The notes: generated by a model not told the origin, from the letters alone. A stretch of DNA of 64,000 nucleotides from GCA-2733415 sp965178655 (GCA_965178655.1 OZ238266.1:868001-932000), one strand, 5' to 3'; shown: positions 43,837 to 54,383, counted from the first letter of the stretch. Made by a program: numbers and translations.

Positions 43837-43857
43837 CACTTTTAATACCATAATATA

Positions 43858-45225
43858 ATGAACTTTAAATCAACTCTTTTAATAGCTATATTTTTTGCTT
43901 TCTTTACTGCAAATGCACAAAACGAAGCTTGTTTTGAAAAACTATCTATATTCACCGAAGCTGCAAAAGTAAAAAACTACGATGCTGCATATGACGATTG
44001 GATGCATGTAAGAACAACATGTCCTAAACTAAACAACGCTATATATGTATCCGGTGCAAAAATATTAAAGCACAAAATAAAGACTAGTGCAGATGCAGCT
44101 ACAAAAAAAGCATTTATAGCAGATTATATTGCACTACACCATGAAAGTATGGCACAAATGCCTGCAAAATTTGCCAAAGGAAAAACCTTAGCAAAAATAG
44201 GTCAGTTTATGTATGATAATAAGTTAGAAACTGCCGATGCTCAATTTGCTGTTTTTAATAATGCCTTTACTACAGACGCAAAAACATTTAAAAACCCAAA
44301 ATCACTATACACTTATTTTAAGTTAATGGTTGGACTGTTTGATGCCAAAACAAAAGACTTTAAGCACCTTATTGATTTGTATTCTACCATTACAGAAAAA
44401 ATAGAATCTGAGCAAAAGAACTATACTGGTAAAAAAGATGCCTTACTTATAAAGCAAGAAAACGGAACAATCAGCAATAAAGAAAAGAAACGTTTAAAAA
44501 GTTATAGCTCATACCTAGCAGCATATAGTCAAATTTCTAAAGGGGTTGACAAAGACTTAGGAGACAGAGCAAATTGCGATAAGTTAATTCCGTTATTCGA
44601 AAAGAATTTTGAAGACAATAAAGCAAACACTGCTTGGCTAAAAACCTCAGCAAGAAGATTAGCGTCTAAAGACTGTGCTGATGCAGCAGTTTTTGTTCGC
44701 ATGGTTGAAGCCTTACATACTCTTGAGCCATCTGCTAATTCAGCATATTACTTAGGTGTATTAAGTCAGAAGAAAAAGGCATATGCCGACGCTGAAAAAT
44801 ACTATAATGAGTCCATTTCATTACATACTGAAAACTTTGAAAAAGCAAAAGTTTACTACAAGTTAGCAGTCATGAATAAGAAAAGAGGACGCAAAGCTGT
44901 AGCAAGAAGTTACGCTCATAAAACCTTAGGTGTACAACCATCTTTTGGTAAAGCATACTTATTAATTGCAGGTTTATACGCTACTTCAGCAAACGACTGT
45001 GGTGCTACTTCATTCGAAAAAAGAGCAACATTTTGGCTAGCTGCAGATATTGCTTCAAAAGCAGGAAAAGTAGATAGCTCATTAAAGAAAGCTGCTGCTA
45101 AAACAGTAGCCAACTACCTAGCTAAAGCACCTAGCAAGCAAGACATATTTACATCTGGACTTGCAGGACAAAAATTAACCATTAAATGCTGGATTAACAA
45201 AACTGTTACCGTTCCTACATTATAA
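43858..45225 (+). CDS. Secreted TPR-repeat protein
   Basis: 455 residues with a signal peptide (LLIAIFFAFFTANAQ). TPR-like helix pairs occur through the C-terminal half (LEPSANSAYYLGVLSQKKKAYADAEKYYNES, EKAKVYYKLAVMNKKRGRKAVARSYAHKTL). The N-terminal half is helical and includes KNYDAAYDDWMHVRTTCP. TPR proteins act as periplasmic scaffolds. The operon with an outer-membrane barrel and LptC suggests a role in envelope biogenesis. The stop overlaps the lptC start by one base. Confidence 0.8.
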   Translation: MNFKSTLLIAIFFAFFTANAQNEACFEKLSIFTEAAKVKNYDAAYDDWMHVRTTCPKLNNAIYVSGAKILKHKIKTSADAATKKAFIADYIALHHESMAQMPAKFAKGKTLAKIGQFMYDNKLETADAQFAVFNNAFTTDAKTFKNPKSLYTYFKLMVGLFDAKTKDFKHLIDLYSTITEKIESEQKNYTGKKDALLIKQENGTISNKEKKRLKSYSSYLAAYSQISKGVDKDLGDRANCDKLIPLFEKNFEDNKANTAWLKTSARRLASKDCADAAVFVRMVEALHTLEPSANSAYYLGVLSQKKKAYADAEKYYNESISLHTENFEKAKVYYKLAVMNKKRGRKAVARSYAHKTLGVQPSFGKAYLLIAGLYATSANDCGATSFEKRATFWLAADIASKAGKVDSSLKKAAAKTVANYLAKAPSKQDIFTSGLAGQKLTIKCWINKTVTVPTL

Positions 45226-45785
45226 TGATTAACAAAGCATACCACATATACATAAAGACTGTTGCGATACTCTTCGCAACAGTCTTTTTTTCTTGTCAAG
45301 ATAACTATGACAATGTTAAACGGTTACAAAAAGTGTCTGTTGCACCCGTTGGTATTGCCGAAAATATTAATTTAAAACATACCGATTCTGGAAAAGTAAC
45401 CCTACACCTTATTAGCGATAAGATGATTGACTTTTCTAACAAAACATTTGCATATACTACCTTTCCTGAAGGACTTAAAGTGCACTTATATAATAACAAA
45501 AAACAGCAAACTACAATAACTGCAGACCATGCCATAATTTATGCCAACACAGATTTGTTTGACCTAACTGGGCATGTTACCATTACCACGCATGACAGTA
45601 TTACTCTAACTGCAGCACAATTGTATTATGATCAAAAAGCAGAGTGGATTTTTACCAATCAAGAATATAAATACCAAACAGCAAACGGCGACTATAACAT
45701 AGGTAAAGGAGGCTTTGATGCCAATAAAGATTTTTCTATATTTAGCTCACTAGACAATAGTAGCCAACAACATTTAAAAAACTAA
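45225..45785 (+). CDS. lptC: LPS export protein LptC
   Basis: 186 residues. A lipoprotein-type N-terminus (ATVFFSCQDNYDN) is followed by the LptC/OstA-like beta-jellyroll: SDKMIDFSNKTFAYTTFPEGLKVHLYNNKKQQTTITADHAIIY and LFDLTGHVTITTHDSITLTAAQLYYDQ. It links LptBFG to LptA in lipopolysaccharide transport. The start is ATG at 45225, one base inside the previous stop. Confidence 0.85.
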   Translation: MINKAYHIYIKTVAILFATVFFSCQDNYDNVKRLQKVSVAPVGIAENINLKHTDSGKVTLHLISDKMIDFSNKTFAYTTFPEGLKVHLYNNKKQQTTITADHAIIYANTDLFDLTGHVTITTHDSITLTAAQLYYDQKAEWIFTNQEYKYQTANGDYNIGKGGFDANKDFSIFSSLDNSSQQHLKN

Positions 45786-45787
45786 TC

Positions 45788-46003
45788 ATGAACAAACTAC
45801 AAAACGTATTTCAAATAGCATACCTTGGATTTGCTTTACTATTCATATACCAAGCATTTATTAACTGGAGTATTCCTGGAGGAAAATCATACTTATACTT
45901 GGCTATTGCTGCCGTAGCAATATTTAAGTTTTTCTTTAATAAAAAGTATCGTAAACGCTTTGAAGCACACTATAAAAAAAGAGAAGAGTCTAAAAAGAAA
46001 TAG
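45788..46003 (+). CDS. Small two-span membrane protein
   Basis: 71 residues: two hydrophobic segments (IAYLGFALLFIYQAFINW and YLYLAIAAVAIFKFFF) and a strongly basic tail (KKYRKRFEAHYKKREESKKK). It starts two bases after lptC ends and is probably the last gene of the coaX-lptC operon. No family is named. Confidence 0.75.
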   Translation: MNKLQNVFQIAYLGFALLFIYQAFINWSIPGGKSYLYLAIAAVAIFKFFFNKKYRKRFEAHYKKREESKKK

Positions 46004-46009
46004 TTTTTT

Positions 46010-46948
46010 TTAACTACCTAGTAACATCTCTTCAAAACTAAAAATAGTATTATATCCTTTTGTTTTAAAGTAGTCAAGATCGGATTTTTGCTGCACAGTA
46101 ACCAATACAAAATCGCCGCCCCAAGCACCTAAACTTTTTATGCTTCCTGAGGTGTAAGATGCAAACAATCGCTCTTGTACCGTTGGTACGGATAATAACT
46201 CCGAGATAACGTGTTCATGTCCTTGTAACAACTTGTTAAACACCTCTAATGTATTACAATCCAGCAACGCCTTAGTTATTACATTTATTTGTTTAATAGC
46301 CATTGCTTTTTTTGCAGATTCTACTTTACTATATGAAGATATTGCTTCTCTACTATTTTGCTTTTTATTTAAATACACAAAATATAACTGTGACTTAAAC
46401 GGCGGATTAAAAGTAACTGTACTTATCTCTGGCGTGCTATCATTTAACTGGTATAAAATTGCTGAATTATGAGTAGCGCAAGCCACATCATAACCACTGC
46501 CTCCAAAAGATTTTTGCAACAACACATACGAATTTACATTTGCCCATTGTGCAATAGCCGCTATTAATGTAGAAGAGCTTCCTAAACCAAACGCTCTTGA
46601 AAAAGTTAATGATGTACTCACGCAAAATCCTGTAGTTTCCGATAAAAAATCAGGATTCATCTCTTTTGCCATCAATAATATTGTGTGCAGTGTTTTAGCA
46701 ACATCATTGCCTTTATAAGTTAATCTGTTTGAAGAGTTTTGAATATCACTCAACAAAAAGCATCCTTTAAACCATACATTTCCCTCCTCATCAAAACTAC
46801 GCCATTGTATTTCTGGAGCTGCAATTTCACTTACCGTTAAGTATTGCCCTTTATTGGTAGGTAATGCCAATGCTAAAGCACCATCAAGCACTACATACTC
46901 TGCACTTAACAGCAACTTTCCATGACTATAAAAAACACGTGTTTTCAA
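46010..46948 (-). CDS. GHMP-family kinase, mevalonate-pathway type
   Basis: 312 residues from a TTG start at 46948, which begins exactly with MKTRVFYSHGKLLLSAEYVVLDG. The GHMP motif RAFGLGSSSTLIAAIA binds ATP, and GGSGYDVACATHNSAI is characteristic of 'GYDVA motif' GHMP kinases. It is probably a mevalonate or phosphomevalonate kinase, given that the next gene is HMG-CoA reductase. One base separates the HMG-CoA reductase stop from this TTG, so translation is likely coupled. Confidence 0.85.
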   Translation of the reverse strand: MKTRVFYSHGKLLLSAEYVVLDGALALALPTNKGQYLTVSEIAAPEIQWRSFDEEGNVWFKGCFLLSDIQNSSNRLTYKGNDVAKTLHTILLMAKEMNPDFLSETTGFCVSTSLTFSRAFGLGSSSTLIAAIAQWANVNSYVLLQKSFGGSGYDVACATHNSAILYQLNDSTPEISTVTFNPPFKSQLYFVYLNKKQNSREAISSYSKVESAKKAMAIKQINVITKALLDCNTLEVFNKLLQGHEHVISELLSVPTVQERLFASYTSGSIKSLGAWGGDFVLVTVQQKSDLDYFKTKGYNTIFSFEEMLLGS

Positions 46949-46949
46949 A

Positions 46950-48269
46950 TTATTCTGCTCTTAGTTGCTTAAATTTATTTACCACATCGCTGTGCAGTAC
47001 TGTTTTTCCTTCAAAGTAATTTGCTATAGTAACTTTTTCTGCTGCAGTTGCGCCTAATTGATTTAAAATATTCATTAGATGCATTTTCATATGTCCTTTT
47101 TGGATTCCTGTTGTTGTTAATGATCTTAAGGCACCAAAGTTTTGTGCCAATCCTGCCACAGCAACAATTTTCATAAGTGATTTTGCATTAGGTTTCCCTA
47201 ACATTTCTAAGGCTAATTTTACCAAAGGATGTAAATTGGTTAACCCACCAACGGTACCTAATGCCAATGGCAATTCAATCCAGAATGTAAATATACCATC
47301 TACAACAGTTGCATGTGTTAAACTACTATAGCTTCCGCTTCTAGAAGCATATGCGTGTACCCCAGCCTCAACAGCTCTAAAATCATTTCCTGTTGCCAGC
47401 ACTACCGCATCAATACCGTTCATGATACCTTTGTTATGGGTTACTGCCCTATATGGTTCTACTTGTGCTATATTCACTGCTTGCACAAATTTAGCTGCAA
47501 ATTCTTCCGGAGAGACACCATCATCTTCATTTAAGTCTGATACCGGACATGATACCGATGCTCTAACAAGGCAATCTGGCACATAATTCGACAAAATACT
47601 CATTACAATATCTAGCTTTTTTTCTGAATCCGAAAAACCTTCATATGTTGCAGCTGCCGTTTTAAGCGTTTTTGCAAATTGCTCTAAACAAGAGTTTATA
47701 AAATTTGCACCCATAGCATCTAGAGTCTCAAAAGAACAATGTAGCTGGTAATAATTTGCCAAATCATCGGTTTTATTAACCAATACAATATCTTTAATAC
47801 CACCACCACGTTTTTCCATGTTTTTTGTAATTGGTGCTACCTCTTTCAACAACCTGTCTTTAATAGTATTAAAAAACAGTTGCAGTTTATCTGGGTTTCC
47901 TGTATACATAAAATGCACCTGTCCTATTTTAGTAGTAGACACCACCTCAGCTTTAAAGCCTCCCCTATCATACCAAAATTTAGCGGCCTTACTGGCTGCT
48001 GCAACTACAGAACTCTCTTCAATAGCCATTGGTATAGTATACAACAAATCGTTAATTAAAAAGTTGGGGGCTACACCTAGTGGTAGGTAATAATTGGTAA
48101 TGGTGTTTTCAATAAACTCATCATGGAGCTGCTGAAGCACAGTATCATTATTCCAATATTTTTTAATTAAAGTTCTAGCCTCTGGGTTATTTTTAAAAAA
48201 AGTAGCAACTATCCAGTCTACTTTTTCATTTTTAGTCCGCTTAGAAAATCCTTTTACAGGTTGCATCAT
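46950..48269 (-). CDS. Hydroxymethylglutaryl-CoA reductase (class II type)
   Basis: 439 residues from MMQPVKGFSKRTKNEK (ATG 48269; the frame opens at 48296). Class II HMG-CoA reductase motifs are visible: PMAIEESSVVAAASKAAKFW with the catalytic Glu, HNKGIMNGIDAVVLATGNDFRAVEAGVHAYA, and GTVGGLTNLHPLVK. It makes mevalonate for isoprenoid synthesis. A GHMP kinase follows, forming a mevalonate-pathway pair. Confidence 0.93.
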   Translation of the reverse strand: MMQPVKGFSKRTKNEKVDWIVATFFKNNPEARTLIKKYWNNDTVLQQLHDEFIENTITNYYLPLGVAPNFLINDLLYTIPMAIEESSVVAAASKAAKFWYDRGGFKAEVVSTTKIGQVHFMYTGNPDKLQLFFNTIKDRLLKEVAPITKNMEKRGGGIKDIVLVNKTDDLANYYQLHCSFETLDAMGANFINSCLEQFAKTLKTAAATYEGFSDSEKKLDIVMSILSNYVPDCLVRASVSCPVSDLNEDDGVSPEEFAAKFVQAVNIAQVEPYRAVTHNKGIMNGIDAVVLATGNDFRAVEAGVHAYASRSGSYSSLTHATVVDGIFTFWIELPLALGTVGGLTNLHPLVKLALEMLGKPNAKSLMKIVAVAGLAQNFGALRSLTTTGIQKGHMKMHLMNILNQLGATAAEKVTIANYFEGKTVLHSDVVNKFKQLRAE

Positions 48270-48405
48270 GATATTATAGTGTAAATATGCAGACAAATAT
48301 ACAGTTTTTGCAATTATTTAACGTTGTAGTTAGCAGTAAGATTCATTTGGTTTTGCTATATTGTCGGCTAATTAACCAAACCCAAAACACATACACTTTT
48401 CAATT

Positions 48406-50571
48406 ATGAAACAATTTATTCTTTTTATTGCAATAAACTGTTTTGCAATACTTTCGGCTACTGCACAACAAAAAAATGTTACTTTAGAAGAGATTTGGCA
48501 AGGAGAATTTAGATCAGAATATATGGATGCTCTGCACTCTATGAATGATGGCGCACATTATTCCGTGCTTGACTATAATCCTAATACCCGAAGCACTGTA
48601 ATTAACGTATATAGCTACAATACTTTAGAAAAAACAGCTAGCATTATTGATTCTAATGACTTTAGTGAATTTAACTACTTTACAAATTACACGTTTAGTG
48701 CCGACGAAACAAAGGTGTTACTAGCTACCGATGTGAAATCGGTTTTTAGACACTCTACACTCGGAAAATACTACGTATATAACACCAGTACAAAAGCATT
48801 AACATTACTTTCTAAAAATCATATTCAAGAACCTACATTTTCTCCAAACGGAAAAAAGGTTGCCTATGTATTTGATAATAATATTTACTACACTGATTTA
48901 GCTACCGGAAAAGAAACTCAAGTCACTACAGACGGTAAGAAAAACAAAATTATTAATGGGGTTACTGATTGGGTTTACGAAGAGGAATTTGCCTTTGTAC
49001 GCGCCTTTGAGTGGAATGTAACAGGTACAAAAATTGCTTACATTAGATTTGACGAAACCAATGTTCCTGAATTTTCTATGGATGTTTATGGCAGTCAACT
49101 ATACCAAACACAAACTGTTTTTAAATACCCAAAAGCAGGGGAAGAAAATGCAAGCGTATCTTTACACCTATATGATGTAAACACTACCAAAAACAGTGCT
49201 GTAACACTACCAGAGCACCATTACATTCCAAGAATACAATGGACTAATGACGATAATATTTTAAGTGCTCAGATTTTAAACAGACACCAAAACAACTTAC
49301 AGTTGGTCTTTATAAATGCTACCAGCACATTAGCCAAAACCATATTAACCGATACTGACAAGGCTTATGTAGATGTTACAGACAACCTTACTTTTCTAAA
49401 GAATAATAGTTTTATTTGGACTAGCGAGCAAGATGGATACAACCATATTTACCACTACTCAAAATCCGGGAAATTATTAAAACAAGTAACTAACGGACAT
49501 TGGGATGTGACTAATTACTATGGTTTTAATGAGAAAAGAGGGGTTATTTACTATCAATCTGTAGAGAACGGAAGTATTAATAGAGATGTTTATGCTGTTG
49601 GACTTAACGGAAAACACAAAAAGCGACTATCTCAAAAATCAGGAACCAATTCTGCTGATTTTAGTGCTGATTTTTCTTATTACATTAACACCTTTTCAAA
49701 CAGCAGCACTCCAAATGAGTTTACCTTAAACAGTGCTGTAAACGGAAAAATACTTAAACACATTAAAGACAATACAGCACTACAACAAAAAGTAGCTGCT
49801 TATGGGTTTAGCAAGAAGGAATTTTCGACTATTAATATTAACGGAAATGATTTAAATATGTGGCTATTAAAGCCTGCAAATTTTGACGAAAACAAAAGCT
49901 ACCCGTTGTTTATGACACAGTATTCAGGGCCGGGATCACAATCTGTAGCTAATAGCTGGAATTCAACCAATGACTATTGGTTTTATATGCTTGCACAACA
50001 AGGCTATGTTGTTGCCTGTATTGATGCACGAGGAACAGGATACAAAGGTCGCGACTTTAAAAAAGTTACCCAAAAAGAACTTGGTAAATATGAGGTTATA
50101 GATCAAATAGATGCTGCAAAAAAATTAGGACAACGCAACTACATTGATGCCGATAGAATTGGTATTTGGGGATGGAGTTATGGTGGATTTATGGCGTCTA
50201 ACTGTTTGTTTCAAGGTGCAGATACCTTTAAAATGGCTATTGCAGTTGCTCCGGTAACCTCATGGCGTTTTTATGACACTATTTATACCGAACGCTATAT
50301 GCAAACACCACAAGAAAATGCAAGCGGATATGACATGAACTCTCCTATAACACATGTTAATAAACTAAAAGGAAACTTTTTACTTATTCATGGTAGCGCA
50401 GATGATAATGTACACGTACAAAACACTATGCGCATGGTGGAAGCTTTAATACAAGCCGACAAACAATTTGAATGGATGATTTATCCAGACAAAAACCATG
50501 GAATTTATGGCGGTAACACCCGCTTACACCTATTTAAAAAAATGACGAATTTTATTAAAAATAACTTATAA
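48406..50571 (+). CDS. Dipeptidyl peptidase IV (S9 family)
   Basis: 721 residues with a signal peptide (FILFIAINCFAILSATAQQ). The DPP IV N-terminal beta-propeller (DWVYEEEF, the glutamate loop that clamps the N-terminus of substrates) precedes the alpha/beta-hydrolase domain. Catalytic residues: Ser in GIWGWSYGGFMAS, Asp in HGSADDNVH, and His in DKNHGIYGG. It cuts X-Pro/Ala dipeptides from peptides. It lies immediately upstream of two peptide-transporter genes, so it probably feeds them. Confidence 0.95.
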   Translation: MKQFILFIAINCFAILSATAQQKNVTLEEIWQGEFRSEYMDALHSMNDGAHYSVLDYNPNTRSTVINVYSYNTLEKTASIIDSNDFSEFNYFTNYTFSADETKVLLATDVKSVFRHSTLGKYYVYNTSTKALTLLSKNHIQEPTFSPNGKKVAYVFDNNIYYTDLATGKETQVTTDGKKNKIINGVTDWVYEEEFAFVRAFEWNVTGTKIAYIRFDETNVPEFSMDVYGSQLYQTQTVFKYPKAGEENASVSLHLYDVNTTKNSAVTLPEHHYIPRIQWTNDDNILSAQILNRHQNNLQLVFINATSTLAKTILTDTDKAYVDVTDNLTFLKNNSFIWTSEQDGYNHIYHYSKSGKLLKQVTNGHWDVTNYYGFNEKRGVIYYQSVENGSINRDVYAVGLNGKHKKRLSQKSGTNSADFSADFSYYINTFSNSSTPNEFTLNSAVNGKILKHIKDNTALQQKVAAYGFSKKEFSTININGNDLNMWLLKPANFDENKSYPLFMTQYSGPGSQSVANSWNSTNDYWFYMLAQQGYVVACIDARGTGYKGRDFKKVTQKELGKYEVIDQIDAAKKLGQRNYIDADRIGIWGWSYGGFMASNCLFQGADTFKMAIAVAPVTSWRFYDTIYTERYMQTPQENASGYDMNSPITHVNKLKGNFLLIHGSADDNVHVQNTMRMVEALIQADKQFEWMIYPDKNHGIYGGNTRLHLFKKMTNFIKNNL

Positions 50572-50597
50572 TATTAACCAACCAACACTAAATTATT

Positions 50598-52016
50598 ATG
50601 TCAGATATAACAAACATGAAACAAGATGAGCTTTGGGGGCACCCTAAAGGTTTATATGTATTATTTTTTGTAGAAATGTGGGAACGCTTTTCTTACTATG
50701 GAATGCGTGCTATATTAACCTTATTTTTAGCTGCACCAATTATACTAGGACCACAGTCTGGGTATGGATGGTCTAATGCTGAAACACTATCTTTTTACGG
50801 AACATACACCATGTTTGTTTACTTAACATCTATTCCTGGAGGGTGGATTGCTGATAAATTTATTGGACAGAAAAAGGCTGTAATGTTAGGGGGAATTTTA
50901 CTTTGTTTAGGTCACGGTATTTTAGCTGTTGATGCGCAATGGGCTTTCTTTACAGGTCTTGTTTTAATTGTAATTGGTGTAGGTTTTTTAAAGCCTAACA
51001 TTTCAACTATGGTTGGAGGATTATATGCCAAAGGAGATGACCGAAGAGATAGAGGTTTCTATATCTTTTACATAGGAATTAATTTAGGCGCGTTTTTTGG
51101 TGCTTTAATTGTAGGTGCCGTTGCTGCTAAATATGGTTGGCATTATGGATTTGGACTTGCCGGAATAGGAATGGCTCTAGGGCAAATAATGTATATGGCA
51201 GGAATGAAACACCTAGAAGGTGTGGGTGATTTTTTAGGGAAATCTAACAATGCTGACAAAGCACTTATAAACAAACCTTTATCGTCTGTTGAGAAAGATA
51301 GAATGTTAGTGATGTTCTTATCATTTTTAATTATCATTGTTTTCTGGGGTGCTTTTGAGCAAGCAGGAGGATTAATGAGCTTATATACTGAGCAAAAAAC
51401 AGATAGAATACTTTCTTTTTCAATTCCGTTTATCGGGAATGAAGTTCCAGCAGCTGTTTTTCAGTCAATCAATGCTTTTTTCATTATTATTTTTGGAACA
51501 TTAATTGGTGGTTTTTGGCATAAGTGGGGAAAGAAAGGAAAAGAATCTTCTTCAATATTTAAAATGGCCATTGGAGTAATTATTATGGCATTTGGTTTTT
51601 TCTTTATGAGTAAAGCCAGTACAGAGGTTATTATGGACGGAAGTGACGTTGCCGAAAAGTCTGCTATGATTTGGCTGGTTTTAGCATACTTATTTCATAC
51701 TATAGGAGAGCTTTGTGCATCACCAGTTGCACTATCTTTTATTACAAAATTAGCACCTATGAAATATGCCTCATTTATGATGGGTGCTTATTTTGCTGCC
51801 ACAGGATTAGGAAATAAGGTAGCAGGACTCGTAGGAGAACTTTCAGAAGATGCAGGAGAATTTCAAATCTTTACAGGAATTGCAATTTTTTGCACCCTAT
51901 TTGGACTCTTAATTATTGCATTACTTAAGCCATTAAAACGTTTAACGCATGGTGCAGAAGACCAAGAAGGAACAAAGCATGAAGAAGCGGAAGGTTTTGA
52001 ATTAGCAGACAACTAA
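50598..52016 (+). CDS. POT/PTR-family proton-dependent oligopeptide transporter
   Basis: 472 residues with 12-14 membrane segments. POT signatures are present: HPKGLYVLFFVEMWERFSYYGMRAILTLFL (ExxERFxYYG) and the second PTR motif FYIFYIGINLGAF. It imports di- and tripeptides with protons. It is followed by a close relative (52062-53822), and both follow DPP IV, a peptide-use cluster. Confidence 0.95.
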   Translation: MSDITNMKQDELWGHPKGLYVLFFVEMWERFSYYGMRAILTLFLAAPIILGPQSGYGWSNAETLSFYGTYTMFVYLTSIPGGWIADKFIGQKKAVMLGGILLCLGHGILAVDAQWAFFTGLVLIVIGVGFLKPNISTMVGGLYAKGDDRRDRGFYIFYIGINLGAFFGALIVGAVAAKYGWHYGFGLAGIGMALGQIMYMAGMKHLEGVGDFLGKSNNADKALINKPLSSVEKDRMLVMFLSFLIIIVFWGAFEQAGGLMSLYTEQKTDRILSFSIPFIGNEVPAAVFQSINAFFIIIFGTLIGGFWHKWGKKGKESSSIFKMAIGVIIMAFGFFFMSKASTEVIMDGSDVAEKSAMIWLVLAYLFHTIGELCASPVALSFITKLAPMKYASFMMGAYFAATGLGNKVAGLVGELSEDAGEFQIFTGIAIFCTLFGLLIIALLKPLKRLTHGAEDQEGTKHEEAEGFELADN

Positions 52017-52061
52017 ACACAACTTAATATTTTACACAACTAACACAAACTAAATACAATT

Positions 52062-53822
52062 ATGAACACAACAAAAAATGACTTTTTTAACTCTAATGTA
52101 CTAGGGCATCCTGCGGGGCTGTTTGTCCTGTTTTTTACCGAAATGTGGGAGCGTTTTTCATTTTATGGAATGCGAATTCTTTTGGTTATATTTTTAACTG
52201 CTGCAATAGCATCTGACAATCCTGGTTTTGGAATGCCTATTGAACAAGCTACTGCTGTATACGGTACATATGCTATGCTATTATACCTTACTCCTATTCT
52301 AGGAGGAATTATTGCCGATAAACTTATAGGATACCGTTGGGCTGTTGTTATTGGGTCTATTATTATGACTTTAGGACATGCTGCTATGGCCGTAGAAACA
52401 CAATTATGGGTATACATCGGGTTAGGGCTATTAGTTCTTGGTACTGGTTTCTTTAAACCAAATATGACTTCTATACTATCGGAAATGTATAAAGATGTTC
52501 CTGAAAAGAAAGATGGTGCCTATACTATATTTTATATGGGGGTAAATGCTGGTGCATTTTTTGGAATGATGCTTTGCGGATACTTAGGTGAAAAAATTGG
52601 ATGGGCATACGGATTTGGATTAGCAGGTGTATTTATGCTATTAGGAACGTTACAGTTTTGGTTAGCAAAACCATTATTTGGTACTATTGGAGACGTCCCT
52701 TCTAAAGCACAATTAGAAGCCAGCAAAAATGATAGTGATGTGGCTAGTATTGAAGACACTGATACTAGAAACCCATTTACGCTTTTAGATAAAATCTTAA
52801 TCGGATTCTCGGCTATTATTGGTTTAGGTTATGCGATTAACGACCCGATGTCTAAAATTGCAAATATTGATATGTTTGCTTTTGCAAACACAAGCTTTTT
52901 AGACGGACAGTACCTTATGGTATTATTGGCTTTAGTTGCTTTCTTATTTATGGTTATTACACGTATTTTACGTTATGACCGTGTGGTTAGAGATCGTATG
53001 ATTGCCGTAATTATATTCGCCTTTTTTACCGTATTCTTTTGGCTATCATTTGAGCAAGGTGCCTCATCTCTAGTACTATTTGCTCGTGATTCTGTTGACA
53101 GAACATTAGAAGGAGATGCTGCTATGATTTTTAAAATTGTAAATACGCTATTAACTATTATTCCGTTATTAATTATATCATATGTATTGTTCCTATTAGG
53201 AAAACAAACATGGAAACAAATACCAGTATCTAATATTGTTTTAATCATTACCTTTTTAGGGGTATGGGCTGTTGCTCTTTGGATGTTAAACAGAGATTTT
53301 AATGCTGAAAGCACTGAAATTGCAGTATCATGGTTTAGTATTCTAAACTCGTTCTTTATTATTGCATTTGCATCATCTGTATCTAAGTGGTGGGAATCTA
53401 AATACAACCCATCAGCATCCAGTAAATATGCCTTAGGACTAATTATTATGGCTATTGGATTTGGATTATTAGCTTATGGTGCACATGGTATTCAAGCAGG
53501 TGTTAAAGTAAGTATGGTTTGGCTAATTTTAGCTTACCTATTTCATACCTTAGGAGAACTATGTTTATCTCCTGTAGGGCTATCTTACGTATCTAAACTA
53601 GTTCCTGCACGTATGATTGCTTTTATGTTTGGTATGTGGTACCTTGCTATTGCAATTGGTAACAAATTAGCTGCAGTACTTGGTGGACAAATTGAAAACA
53701 TTACCAAAGACTACGGTTTATCAACCTTTTTCTTAATATTTACTATTGTGCCTACTGTAGCAGGATTAGTTGTTTTTGCACTAAACCCTATTATGAAAAA
53801 ATTAATGCACGGTGTAAAATAA
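52062..53822 (+). CDS. POT/PTR-family peptide transporter, larger paralogue
   Basis: 586 residues, a paralogue of the preceding gene. It shares HPAGLFVLFFTEMWERFSFYGMR and IFYMGVNAGAFFGM but has extra hydrophobic segments in the middle (ILIGFSAIIGLGYAINDP; VLIITFLGVWAVALWML). The enlarged loop/helix insertion is seen in Bacteroidota and gamma-proteobacterial POTs. It is 45 bases from its neighbour and probably co-transcribed. Duplication followed by divergence is likely. Confidence 0.93.
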   Translation: MNTTKNDFFNSNVLGHPAGLFVLFFTEMWERFSFYGMRILLVIFLTAAIASDNPGFGMPIEQATAVYGTYAMLLYLTPILGGIIADKLIGYRWAVVIGSIIMTLGHAAMAVETQLWVYIGLGLLVLGTGFFKPNMTSILSEMYKDVPEKKDGAYTIFYMGVNAGAFFGMMLCGYLGEKIGWAYGFGLAGVFMLLGTLQFWLAKPLFGTIGDVPSKAQLEASKNDSDVASIEDTDTRNPFTLLDKILIGFSAIIGLGYAINDPMSKIANIDMFAFANTSFLDGQYLMVLLALVAFLFMVITRILRYDRVVRDRMIAVIIFAFFTVFFWLSFEQGASSLVLFARDSVDRTLEGDAAMIFKIVNTLLTIIPLLIISYVLFLLGKQTWKQIPVSNIVLIITFLGVWAVALWMLNRDFNAESTEIAVSWFSILNSFFIIAFASSVSKWWESKYNPSASSKYALGLIIMAIGFGLLAYGAHGIQAGVKVSMVWLILAYLFHTLGELCLSPVGLSYVSKLVPARMIAFMFGMWYLAIAIGNKLAAVLGGQIENITKDYGLSTFFLIFTIVPTVAGLVVFALNPIMKKLMHGVK

Positions 53823-53846
53823 TAATAACCCTTAAATCTTATAACA

Positions 53847-54311
53847 ATGAAAAAAATAATCTTTTTAGCAATTCTATTTTTAGGATTCACAAGCGTACAA
53901 GCTCAAGATGCAAAATGGTATGATAATTTTGAGGAGGCTGCCAAGGCATCTTTAAAAACCAACAAGCCAATTCTTGCTAATTTTACAGGAAGTGATTGGT
54001 GCGGATGGTGTATAAAACTTGACAAGCAAGTTTTTAGTACTGATGAGTTTAAAGAATGGGCACATGAAAATGTAATTTTATTAACGGTAGATTTTCCTAG
54101 AAGAAAGCAATTACCTGCGCATATTAAAGCACTAAACAAGACTTTATCTCGTGCTTTTCAGGTAAGAGGATATCCAACAATTTGGTTATTTAACCCAGGA
54201 AAGGGTAGTAATCCTATTGAAGGTATTACGCCTTTAGGAAAAACGGGTTACGTAAAAGGTGGACCTAAAGCATGGATAGCAAGTATTGCACCTGTATTAG
54301 ATAAAAAATAG
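53847..54311 (+). CDS. Secreted thioredoxin-fold protein (CGWC)
   Basis: 154 residues. A signal peptide (IFLAILFLGFTSVQAQ) precedes a thioredoxin fold with active site SDWCGWCIKLDKQVF and the cis-Pro loop GYPTIWLFNP. The KPILANFTGSDWCGWC region is typical of thioredoxin_7/DUF255-type periplasmic proteins, which probably reduce disulfides or help cytochrome c maturation. It is the last gene of the peptide-transport cluster. Confidence 0.88.
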   Translation: MKKIIFLAILFLGFTSVQAQDAKWYDNFEEAAKASLKTNKPILANFTGSDWCGWCIKLDKQVFSTDEFKEWAHENVILLTVDFPRRKQLPAHIKALNKTLSRAFQVRGYPTIWLFNPGKGSNPIEGITPLGKTGYVKGGPKAWIASIAPVLDKK

Positions 54312-54330
54312 TACTAACTATTATTACATA

Positions 54331-54361
54331 AAAAAAGGAAACCTAATAGGTTTCCTTTTTT
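54331..54361. terminator. Bidirectional terminator between two thioredoxin genes
   Basis: A 13-bp perfect stem, AAAAAAGGAAACC/GGTTTCCTTTTTT, with a 5-base loop. It has A and T tracts on both sides and lies between the convergent genes. Confidence 0.9.
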
Positions 54362-54383
54362 TATTCAACTGATTTGTAGCAAT